A stretch of DNA of 64,000 bases, taken from NCBI GenBank assembly GCA_936432065.2, contig OW386285.2, positions 32,791,920-32,855,919 on the forward strand, read 5' to 3'. The translations under genes and the position numbers were made by a program. Each line of letters opens with the position of its first letter. Within the stretch, counting starts at the first letter, position 1. The notes under the pieces are model-generated. The model saw nothing but the letters and a program-made list of their open reading frames with translations. It was not told where the DNA came from and did no database searches. This DNA is from Rutpela maculata. Taxonomy: Eukaryota; Arthropoda; Insecta; Coleoptera; Cerambycidae. Of this stretch, positions 56,110 to 64,000 are shown piece after piece.

Positions 56110-56691
56110 GAAATTTAGCGCCAATATTGCCAAAAGCTTTGTGAAAGTGATCATCCTGAAGCAGAAGATGCCTGGCAGCGAGATTACGAGTACGAACCTT
56201 CAATACTAACATCAGAAATGGAGACAGCCATACATAAATTAAAAACTGACTGCCGCAAAAGTCGATATCGAGAATGTCAAAAAATATGAGAATCAGAAGT
56301 TTAGCCCGATGACTGAAGAAACTCAGTCTTCACAAGAAGGGGAGGACAGACGTCTGCAATAACTTCTTATTGCTGGCAGTAATCTTATATACACAAACAG
56401 GCTTTGTCAGAGGATGCGATGCAAGAGAGCAAATATTGAATTTCCGACAACTTATAGAAAAGGCAAGACAATATTGTGTCTATGTACCTATGTTTTGTAG
56501 ATTGTATGGTTTTTAACAATGTGGAATGGGACAAACTGGGAGCTGCATTACTGAAGATGGGACGACCCATCATCTCGTCTATATTATTCGTAGACTGTAG
56601 GAAGAGAACTCTGCTTTGTCGAAATGTAAGTTGCCAAAGGTATGAGACGGGGCTGTATTCTGTCACTATCACACTTGGTTCAAATAATTGA
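56110..56691 (+). pseudogene. RTE-like reverse transcriptase fragment
   Basis: The plus strand reads 'DYEYEPSILTSEMETAIHKL' (pre-RT, about 56190), a broken stretch, 'GFVRGCDAREQILNFRQLIE' (about 56402), then in the next frame 'FVDCMVFNNVEWDKLGAALL' (motif A region, 56510) and 'CQRYETGLYSVTITLG' where motif B should start. The 'GF..G.DAREQI.N.RQLIEK' pattern is typical of RTE-type elements of arthropods. The motif A aspartate pair is altered ('VDCMVFN' where 'VDY.KAFD' is expected). Inactive. Confidence 0.65.
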
Positions 56692-57059
56692 TTAATAGTT
56701 TTCCATAAATGTTTTGTATAATTTTTTCCTTTTTCAATACATTTTTTGTAATAATCAGCTTTAGTTTTTCATTAATTTATTTAGGTTTATTTAGGGTTTT
56801 TTGGAATTTATGTACTCATTTTTAATATTAGATTATTAGGATCACTCCTTGATCGAAGAAACATTTTTTTTTATTTACACAATTTATTAAAGATTTAGTT
56901 ATCCAATTTTTTGTCTTTATTTATTTATTTTTTATTTTAATATAGGTAGTACATCTTTTCACATTTTTTGTACGATATTAATAAATAAGTTTGTTGCAGA
57001 ATCCATGTCCTCGACGAAGTAGACATCTTCCCATGAAGTATTTCTTTTTTTTACAATTA
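56692..57059. other. T-rich stretch without a gene
   Basis: Runs of T and ATTT-rich words only. Confidence 0.5.
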
Positions 57060-57635
57060 ATTATTTTTTACTTATTTGTTTTTATCATGATTAGAGAATA
57101 TTATTTAGGTATTATGCAAATCACAACTTACACACTTTTTTTATTTATTATGCAAATACCTGCTTTCTGTACATTGTTATCCTAATCTGGGCACGATAAT
57201 ATACTAGTTAGGTAAATACTTTAAAACACTCATTATTGGAGAATCAATCAAAACAACTACTCTTTTAGCTAATACTGACGAAGTATTGAATTACATGATA
57301 GGATTCTTAGCATTATAAAGCAAAAAACATATTGAAAATACTTAAATCATTTATTCAAATTTAGTCATTCACACTTTTTTATTTAATATGAAAGTATCTA
57401 CTTTCTGTGTATTGGTACCTTAATCGGGTCATGCTAATATACTACTTAGGAAAACACTTTAAAACACTCATTATTGGAAAACCAATCAAAACAATTACTC
57501 TTCTAGCTAATACTGACGAAGTATTGAATTACATGGCATTTTAAGGCAAAAAAATATATTGAAAATACTTAAATTATTTACTGAAATTCAGTCATTTGCA
57601 ACAATTATTGAACCGTACATTCTATTTCAACTCTA
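57060..57635 (-). repeat. Repeat X, inverted arm (two tandem units)
   Basis: Reverse orientation. Unit 57060-57320 runs from 'atcatgattagagaatatta' to 'gattcttagcattataaagc'. A second unit, 57340-57635, ends 'acattctatttcaactcta'. Positions 57250-57635 are the reverse complement of 58205-58590 with few differences. On the minus strand the arm begins exactly with TAGAGTTG, the sequence that follows the hammerhead cleavage site at 58201/58202. Confidence 0.8.
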
Positions 57636-57894
57636 AAAGAGTAGTTGTTTTGATTGATTCTTCAATAATGAGTGTTTTAAAGTATTTACTTAACTAGTAT
57701 ATTAGCGTGCCCAGATTAGGGCAACAATATACCGAAAGTAGGTATTTTCATAATAAATTAAAAAGTGTGTAAGTTGTGATTTGCATAATACCTAAATAAT
57801 ATTCTTTAATCATGATAAAAGCTAATAAATAAAAAATAATTAATTGTAAAAATAAATCAAGAACAGGCTTGTAAATAATGAACGAATGTTTCTA

Positions 57895-57951
57895 TACTCT
57901 ACTGATGAGAACAAACGAGTTCGAAAAAACTTGTACAACTTTTCTAGAGTA
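57895..57951 (+). ncRNA. Hammerhead ribozyme motif 1 (type I)
   Basis: Stem I pairs tactcta (57895-57901) with tagagta (57945-57951), 7/7. Core CTGATGA is at 57902-57908. Stem II is gaac/gttc (57909-57912 with 57919-57922), loop aaacga. The second core strand GAAA is at 57923-57926. Stem III is aaaa/tttt (57926-57929 with 57940-57943) with a 10-nt loop containing the self-complementary ttgtacaa. The cleavage site would be after C57944 (U-C). All invariant core positions of a hammerhead are present. The open end is at stem I, so it is type I. Short stem III ribozymes of this type usually work as dimers. Confidence 0.85.
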
Positions 57952-58146
57952 GTAGTTATTAGCGTGCCCAGATTAGGGCAACAATATACAGAAAATAAGT
58001 ATTTTCACAATAAATAAAAAAATGTGTAAGTTAGGATTTGCATAATACCTAAATAATATTTTCTAATCATGATAAAAGTAAATAAATAAAAAATAATTAA
58101 TTATAAAAATAAATCAAGAATAGGCTTATAAATAATGAATGAATGT

Positions 58147-58212
58147 TTCTATACTCTACTGATGAGAACTAACGAGTTTGAAAAAACTTGTACAACTTTT
58201 CTAGAGTTGAAA
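58147..58212 (+). ncRNA. Hammerhead ribozyme motif 2 (type I)
   Basis: Core CTGATGA at 58159-58165. Stem II is gaac/gttt (58166-58169 with 58176-58179, one G-U), and GAAA is at 58180-58183. Stem III is aaaa/tttt with the same ttgtacaa loop. Cleavage would be after C58201. Stem I is ctcta/tagag (58154-58158 with 58202-58206), then an internal loop, then tttc/gaaa (58147-58150 with 58209-58212). Differences from motif 1 preserve the pairing (a G-C becomes G-U), which suggests constraint. The cleavage sites are 257 nt apart. Confidence 0.85.
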
Positions 58213-58592
58213 TAGAATGTACGGTTCAATAATTGTTGTGAATGACTGAATTTCAGTAAATAATTTAGTATTTTCAATATATTTTTTTGCCTTAAAATGC
58301 TAGGAATCCTATCATGTAATTCAATACTTCGTCAGTATTAGCTAGAAAAGTAGTTGTTTTGATTGGTTTTCCAATAATGAGTGTTCTAAAGGGTTTCCCT
58401 AAGTAGTATATTAGCGTGACCCGATTAAGGTACCAATATACAGGAAGTAGATAATTTCATATTAAATAAAAAAGTGTGAATGACTAAATTTTAATAAATG
58501 ATTTAAGTATTTTCAATATATGTTTTGCTTTAAAATGCTAAGAATCATATTGTGTAATTTAATACCTCGCCAGTATTAGCTAGAATAGTGAG

Positions 58593-58627
58593 GTGAGGTA
58601 CGGTACCGGTTTCAGTGAGTGGACCTC
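58593..58627 (+). mobile_element. 5S-derived SINE, left piece
   Basis: 'gaggtacggtaccggtttca' then 'gtgagtggacctc' precedes the Jockey-type insertion. It joins, through the 11-bp duplication 'gagtggacctc', to the 5S-like sequence at 60217. Confidence 0.5.
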
Positions 58628-60216
58628 AAATTAGCCAAATGGATGTACTTTTATTCTATTTAACTATACATACATGTCATTTAGTTATCTCATTTATTTT
58701 ATTTTGTGATTACAATAATTTTTTCTATAAAACGTTGCGTCACAATTACGCGTCTAAGCACGTTGAAGTGACACAACGGCCAGATGTTGCTGGCAAGAGA
58801 CTTTCAGATCATGTCTTGTATTTATTTGACGATCTTCTTACTTAGTTCAATCGTGTTTGATTTTTGTTTGTCATCATAGACTTAAGTTCCATATGAAGTC
58901 GCTTTAGTTGGTATGTTGCGTTATGTTTTATATCAGTGTTGTGTAGGGAAAAGTTCTGTAAAAAACCCTACTCTAAGTGTCAGCATTTAAAAACGGATTT
59001 GCATGAGCAAATTTACAGGTGCATAGAGGTTTAGAGAGAGATCAGGGGGGGTAGAGGGGGGGGGATAAGAAAGGTGGTTTGGAGGGGAGGTGTTTTTATG
59101 GGGCTGTGTTTTTTACGGGAATTAATGTGGTCAGTCAAATCGAGGTTCATCGTAGATTGGAAGTCGTTCATGTAGATATTTATGCGTATGTCTGACGTTG
59201 TCGTGTCTTCTTATATTCGTGAGGTCTCTTATCAGTGGTGAGTTTGTTATTTTTTGTGTTAAAAATTTTTGTGCAATCTCGTCTATGTAATCGCGTATCA
59301 TTTGCACCCCCGTGATCCGGTGCAACTCCGCGATTGTTATATATCGCGGAGAGTTGGTCAACAGGCGCAGCAGCTTATTTTGCGTCCGCTGGATTCTGAG
59401 GCACTGTGTGTCCGAGATAAAATTCCAGGACGCACATGCATATGTTAGTATGGGGTTAGTATTACTTTATACAAACATAGTTTATTGTCTATTGTTAATT
59501 TACTACACCTGTTGACGAGTGGATATAACTTACTCAGAGCTCCATACGTCCTGTTTATGACTCTGGTAGTATGGGGGGCAAATAACAGTCTTGCGTCTAG
59601 TGTTAGTCCAAGTAGTTTTACGGTCTTTCGTTCAGTTATTTCGTTATCGCTCAGTTTTAGTTTTGTTATAGTCCTAATGTTTGTAAATTTTCTGTGGAAG
59701 ATTACGATCTCCGATTTAGTGTGATTGATCGCAACCTTCCACAGTTTGTAGAATTTCAGTAATTGTAGTGTATGGTATCGTATTTTTTGTGTCGCAGTCT
59801 GTGCGTGAAAACTGTTGGCGTATATGGTCGTATCGTTTGCGTATAATAGGAGATTTGTGGAGGGATGTGTGGGGATATCGGAGATATATAAGTTAAAGAG
59901 GATGGGTGAGAGGACGGACCCTTGAAAGTCTATATGACTCTGAACAGGTGTTGTTTACCTTGACCATTATTCTCCGGTCCCAAAGGTAATTTTTGAGGAG
60001 GGCAACCAAATACCCGGGCAGTCCACAAACATACTGTGGTTTGTGAACTAGCCCGTTATGCCACACAGTATCGAAGGCACGTTCAATATCTAATAGTAAT
60101 ATAACAGTGCACTGCTTCTTACTGTATGAGCCAATGATATCCTGCACCACTTTAACCAAGGAGAGTGTGGTACTATGCCCCTCCCTGAAGATTAATTTGG
60201 CTAATTTGGCTGATTT
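58628..60216 (-). mobile_element. 5'-truncated Jockey-type LINE with 11-bp duplication
   Basis: It is bounded by 'gagtggacctc' at 58617-58627 and 60217-60227. The coding part runs from 60207 to 59131 on the minus strand. A 3' non-coding part of about 500 bp follows, without a clear poly-A. A 13-bp inverted pair (aaattagccaaat, 58628-58640 with 60195-60207) lies at or near the two ends; its meaning is unclear. Confidence 0.7.
59131..60207 (-). pseudogene. Jockey-type reverse transcriptase remnant
   Basis: The minus strand reads 'FREGHSTTLSLVKVVQDIIG', 'ILLLDIERAFDTVWHNGLVH' (motif A), 'LPGYLVALLKNYLWDRRIMV', a shifted motif B, 'LLLYANDTTIYA' (motif C, YAND instead of YADD), 'HTKSEIVIFHRKF', 'LLGLTLDARLLF', and the C terminus 'NSPRYITIAELHRITGVQMI' ending at 59131. 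This order is typical of the Jockey clade. It lacks the endonuclease (5'-truncated) and has frameshifts near 59930 and in the thumb region. The altered motif C would abolish activity. Confidence 0.8.
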
Positions 60217-60372
60217 GAGTGGACCTCGATCGGCGAAGTTAAGCACGTAGAGCCGAGTCCATCACTTGGACTGGTGACCGTATCTCATCTCGCCGTCCCG
60301 GTTAAGTGGTAGAGTAGCATTAGCTAAACTTCGCCAGGACGTTAATATAAATAGAGGCATTAAAAAAAAGTA
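60217..60372 (+). mobile_element. 5S-rRNA-derived SINE (SINE3-like), right piece
   Basis: Positions 60228-60285 resemble the middle and 3' half of 5S rRNA, including the internal promoter boxes: 'cgaagttaagca' (box A) and 'acttggactggtgaccg' (box C). A non-5S body and a short A-rich end ('attaaaaaaaagtag') follow. It lies between pieces of repeat X (58592 and 60375), so it is inserted in an X cluster. It is too diverged for a functional 5S gene. Confidence 0.65.
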
Positions 60373-60374
60373 GA

Positions 60375-60500
60375 GTTTTAACTAGTATATTAGCGTGCCC
60401 AGATTAAGGCAACAATATACAGAAAGTAGGTATTTTCATGATAAATAAAAAAAAGTGTGTAAGTTGTGATTTGCATAATACCTAAATAATATTCTCTGAG
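60375..60500 (+). repeat. Repeat X partial copy
   Basis: 'ttaactagtatattagcgtg' to 'cctaaataatattctctgag', forward. It probably belongs to the unit interrupted at 58592 by the SINE. Confidence 0.75.
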
Positions 60501-60689
60501 TATTTCTTATTGTTCCGATACATTTTTTTTCATTAATCTGTTTTAGATAAATTTTTTTTGTATTTGCTTTTTACTTTATTTTTTTTTTGTTAAAATTTGC
60601 AAAATAATAGTATAATGATACATGTTTGAACTACTATAGGTAATAGTGTACCCAAATATTCATTTTTTGTCTTAATAAATATGTGATCA
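60501..60689. other. T-rich stretch, no gene
   Basis: Poly-T and ATTT-rich sequence only. Confidence 0.5.
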
Positions 60690-61300
60690 ATACAAGTGTT
60701 TTATTGTCCCTATGACCTCGTAGGTATATTTATAGCTGATACAAAGCCGTTCTCACTCATGGTATTTAGATACTGTTGGGTATAGTCATTATTTTCTAAA
60801 ATATTTATGTTTATGTCTCCTACTAGCATATTAAAATTAGAATTTTTTTTGTTAATGTTTAAATATTCTTTTAGTTCATTGACAAACTGATATATACATG
60901 TTGATGGTGATCGTTAATATGCATTAATCGTAACTATTTTATTGTTCATATTTGTATCTAACTGTGTCAGAGAAGAGCCATTAAAATTTATAACGCGATG
61001 AGAGTATTATAAAGAAGATTTTACAAAATTTATAACTCCATCATTTTGGTTAAGATCGCCCTTATTATATAGTAATTTATATCACTTTAAATTAAAGTCA
61101 CTAATATCAGGTATTGCCCATGTTTCTGTTAACACTATACAATCAAAAGAAAGGTCGAACTGCTCAAGAAATATTTTAAATTAGTCAAAATGTTTTCCTA
61201 TACTGTGGATATTATTGTGGACTAATTTTAAATTTAGAAAATCGTTATTACTTTTTACTACATTATTTGTTTCATTAGCGTCTTGTAAAATCTCGAAAAT
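60690..61300 (-). pseudogene. LINE AP-endonuclease remnant
   Basis: The minus strand reads 'IVLTETWAIPDISDFNL' (about 61130), 'TQLDTNMNNKIVTINAY' and 'RSPSTCIYQFVNELKEYLN' (about 60900), 'SNFNMLVGDININIL' (about 60825, the GDxN motif) and 'YLNTMSENGFVSAI' (about 60755). This is the endonuclease domain order of CR1/Jockey-like LINEs. It has several stops and no RT downstream, and does not match the 28.5 kb LINE closely. Confidence 0.6.
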
Positions 61301-61974
61301 GCCTCCATTTTATTACTATAATATACACGCAAATGTAATAAAATTAAAACAATTATAATGATTCCAATGAATATGTTATCAACAACGAATCCTATAATTT
61401 AGAAAAGGATCCATTTCTTGTTAGTTTATTTACATTTACTTTTAGTAATTCAGTATACTGAATTAGTTACAATTATATGAATACCGAGTATGACGATTCA
61501 ATTTACCCAGCTCTCTATGTATCAAGTCGGTTAATATTTACTAAATTTTTATTTAATATGTAATATCAATTTTATGTCAGTCACCCCGAAACAACTAACA
61601 AAAAGTTTGTATAAATGTACTCTTATTTGTGAGTGACACATACACAAAAAATAGGTAAGTATACATAAAAGAGTAATGGATCTAGTTACATTTACATAGT
61701 AAATATCTACAAACACACGTGTAATTGGAACAAAAGTTCACATAAAAACACATGTCACGTAAAGTAAAATGAGTTTTGTCAATTAATACCTTTTTGGGGC
61801 GAGATAAAAAGTGTTTTGTATCATTCGTATGAAATGAATTTCAGATGTCCTAATTGGAAGCCTGTATTTAAAAAACACGTCACTAACTATCCCCAGTACT
61901 AATAGTCCGAGGGACATGACCAAAATTACCCATCATCGCGGCCTGGCTAGTGGTTCTGGAAACATACAGGGTGA
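61301..61974. other. No gene recognised
   Basis: AT-rich with no coding pattern. Confidence 0.4.
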
Positions 61975-61976
61975 TC

Positions 61977-62698
61977 TACCACTACGTGCGGAAAATTTAA
62001 CAGTAGATTATCCCCATTTGAATGAGTTAAAAAAATGAAAAATTAAAAACATATGACCAAAAAATATTACCTTATCGACTTTAACCAATCTGACGTAACG
62101 CGGTACAACCATATCACTTCCCCTCCCCCATTATCAGGCTTAGGACTAACAGCAAAGCTGGCGGGATTAGAAGTGACTTTTTGAATTTAATCACACTATA
62201 AAAATCGCAAAAACTAAAATAATTTTTGTAGAACTCAGTGTAGCACAAAACTTAAAAGTAATGAAAAGTCAAAGAAAATGTTCGAATGCATTATATTTAA
62301 TTCACTGTTCTAAGCGCAGAGTGGCATATTGAACGGTATCGATCTACGAATACAATTTAAAATTTAACGGTACGCTCCAACTGGAAGTTAAGAAGACAAT
62401 AAACACACATACTACGTACCTGCAACGGACCCGATCGTTGAAGTTTATAATAAGATAGAAAGAGACAGATGCCAGTCATGATCGCGTGTTGGTCAAATTC
62501 GATGGGCCTTAATTTCTAGGTGCGTGGTTCATTGTCTTCTGCACTTACCTAGACAATAACAGTAGCCTATCTCTGCAAGTTTAAATGCAAGTAAATATAC
62601 TAAATTACCTCAGACCACTCTAAAATTTTACAGGGGCTTTGCCACATTGAAGACTAGTACACCATTTTATTTTCCACATATCATGCTAAATCACCCTG
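61977..62698. mobile_element. 0.72 kb TIR element, short copy of the family at 51 kb
   Basis: The ends 'cagggtgatctacca' and 'atgctaaatcaccctg' form an inverted pair, with TA on both sides (61975-61976 and 62699-62700). It has about 180-200 bp at each end in common with 51028-53063 (opposite orientation). No coding content; non-autonomous. Confidence 0.85.
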
Positions 62699-62700
62699 TA

Positions 62701-63715
62701 TAGTTTAAACCAAGATAAGATTCTAAAGTTATATGAAGTAAAATCTTACCATGTTGCTAAAAATCATTTTCCGTCCGTCGAAATTTCGGAGAGAATTTAG
62801 TGACGGCATCCCGCCAGTTATTGACGAAATTTTGTTAAAATCATGAAAACAGAGGGAATCCGCCGATAACTGAAATATATCTCGTTGCAAAAAGCTGATA
62901 ACAATGTTATCAGTTGTAAAAGAAATGACCCAATGCGACCACAGCGGCATGGCTGCAACTTGGATTGGATTGTGCATCATGGTTTAAAAACACCGCTCAA
63001 AACGGAAACTGGCATTTACCGTTTTGCATAGCTTCAAGAAATGAAATATAGAGTGTAGCGTATGCGCGTTCATCGCTCGAGCATCTTCGTTTATTTTACA
63101 CACTTTCTCTTTCATTTATATCTAGCCACGCGCTTATGTATAGACTTTCTCCCGCAGCATCAGAATTGCCCCCATCTTTTTTTAAACCATCCTTTAGTCA
63201 TTAATTATTTTTTTTGTTCAATGAAGACCCTGTAAATTGTTTTTAACTAAAAACTATGATTATTTTCCAAATTCAAGTCACGATAGCGACCTCTAAAAGT
63301 TCTTCACTTTTCATTTATTCATTATCTTTTCTGTGGGATGACTACCCTGTATACTTTTTTAATTAAAATTATGTCAGGTTTCCTTCCTAGCAACTGACAA
63401 CTACATTCCAAATATTATTTTAGTATTATTTTTTGACGCCACGGTAACGCTACCAAAAACGATTTTTCTCGAAACCGCAACTATGAATCTGTCAGTTTCT
63501 ATTTTTCCTACAATCTTCTAATCACTCTCAATAGAAGAGCGCCACAAAAAATCACATCATGTAGATTAAATAACTTACTAGCGCAACGCTTAAATCGTCA
63601 GTTCTTTCATTAATTTTTTACATGTCTAAACCCACCAAAATCATCCAATGAAATATAAAACTGGCATGCCCCGATTACAATTAATTTCACCCACCAAAAT
63701 TTTTCCATTTTTCCT
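62701..63715. other. No gene recognised
   Basis: A minus-strand open frame at 62729-62980 is not recognised. A TIR-like end 'taccctgta' (about 63344) and the word 'cacggtaacgctacc' near 63440, similar to the MITE end at 14564, are noted without partners. Confidence 0.35.
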
Positions 63716-63719
63716 CCAC

Positions 63720-64000
63720 CAGCAGCAAGCGCAAGGCGGAAAATGTCAGTTTTTCTATAGTTGACATGTGGCTCTTGCCCTGAAGCATATATAGGACAAA
63801 CGGGTAAAACATTCTTTAAACGAATCAGCGACCATACATATAGTTTTGGCAACAAAAAAACTAATTCTGTTTACCCTAATGATCTTAAGATGAAAACCAC
63901 AGGATGAATGATAATTTTGAAATATTACATTTAGAAACTAAAGTATCAAAATTAGATTTATTAGAGTCTATAGAAATTAATAAACTAAAAAACTCAGGAA
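63720..64000 (+). pseudogene. Penelope-like GIY-YIG endonuclease end (runs off the window)
   Basis: The plus strand reads 'LTCGSCPEAYIGQTGKTFFK' then 'RISDHTYSF' (about 63758-63845). This is a GIY-YIG endonuclease with the C..C and 'YIGQTG....R..DH' motifs of Penelope-like elements. Just upstream an in-frame TAG (63755-63757) replaces the residue before 'LTC'. After a frameshift near 63900, 'MNDNFEILHLETKVSKLDLL' and 'ESIEINKLKNS' follow, the usual 'F..L......KL.LLE..EI.K' end of these proteins. The reverse transcriptase that should precede it is not found in 62.7-63.7 kb, so it is 5'-truncated or rearranged. Confidence 0.7.

Larger units (their letters stand above)
57636..58592 (+). repeat. 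Repeat X, forward tandem units with ribozymes
   Basis: Three or more head-to-tail partial units. Positions 57699-57945 and 57957-58202 are direct copies of about 250 bp, each ending in a hammerhead motif. Positions 58203-58450 add the part with 'aaaatgctaggaatcc', and 58450-58592 repeat it again. Together with the inverted arm this makes a 1.5 kb palindrome-like cluster. Confidence 0.8.

Noticed and set aside
60228..60290. Functional 5S rRNA gene
   Set aside because: Only the middle and 3' half are 5S-like, with several changes, and the 5' part is split off by a LINE.

Overview
The window reads as a gene-poor, AT-rich stretch of an arthropod nuclear genome, most likely an insect. The reasons are the mix of mobile elements (DUF4817-type Tc1/mariner transposase, piggyBac-like transposase, Jockey-type, RTE-type and CR1/Jockey-like LINEs, Penelope-like retroelements, a Helitron-like end, a 5S-RNA-derived SINE), spliceosomal-looking introns, and the absence of any bacterial-style operon or recognisable intact host gene. 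The order within the insects cannot be fixed from this sequence. Every protein-coding signal that I recognise belongs to a mobile element or to a repeated, transposase-like family, and nearly all are broken by frameshifts or stops.

Layout. 1-1.2 kb: a tRNA-like remnant, a foldback palindrome and the first copy of a dispersed repeat called X here. 2.2-11.7 kb: a deep nest. Two LINE reverse-transcriptase remnants lie head to head (RT-A minus, RT-B plus). RT-A is split by a 1.25 kb TA-flanked terminal-inverted-repeat (TIR) element. RT-B is split twice, by a 2.7 kb Tc1/mariner composite and by a 3 kb TIR element, and the latter is itself split by an RTE-like LINE with a 22-bp target duplication. 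13-16 kb: a DUF7869-like transposase-related gene carrying a 205-bp MITE. 17.9-19.5 kb: a decayed nuclease-like gene with a cysteine-rich CXC tail. 20.6-25 kb: two Penelope-like fragments and another RT fragment. 28.4-33.2 kb: a nearly full-length 4.1 kb LINE inserted in a copy of repeat Y. 33-48 kb: several Y and X copies, a 1.1 kb foldback element, and a 2.9 kb TIR-bounded element carrying a second DUF7869-like gene, inserted inside a Y copy. 48.6-53.6 kb: a CXC-gene fragment between inverted arms, a TIR element holding an exon-like ORF with a polyadenylation signal, and a Helitron-like end. 54.5-55.5 kb: a piggyBac-like transposase remnant. 56-60.5 kb: an RTE-like RT fragment, a palindromic cluster of repeat X with two hammerhead ribozyme motifs, and a 5S-derived SINE split by a Jockey-type LINE. 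60.7-64 kb: a LINE endonuclease remnant, another TIR element, and a Penelope-like GIY-YIG endonuclease running off the end.

The two most interesting signals are these. (1) Two tandem type I hammerhead self-cleaving ribozyme motifs lie in repeat X (57895-57951 and 58147-58212), 257 nt apart, with complete cores and base-paired stems. This resembles retrozymes or the ribozyme-bearing terminal repeats of Penelope-like elements, and Penelope-like coding fragments occur elsewhere in the window. (2) A DUF7869-like gene sits in a discrete unit with 18-bp terminal inverted repeats. Its insertion site can be read by comparison with an uninterrupted sister copy of the host repeat, which suggests that this protein family is the transposase of a cut-and-paste element. 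All family names were assigned by reading translations, with no database search.
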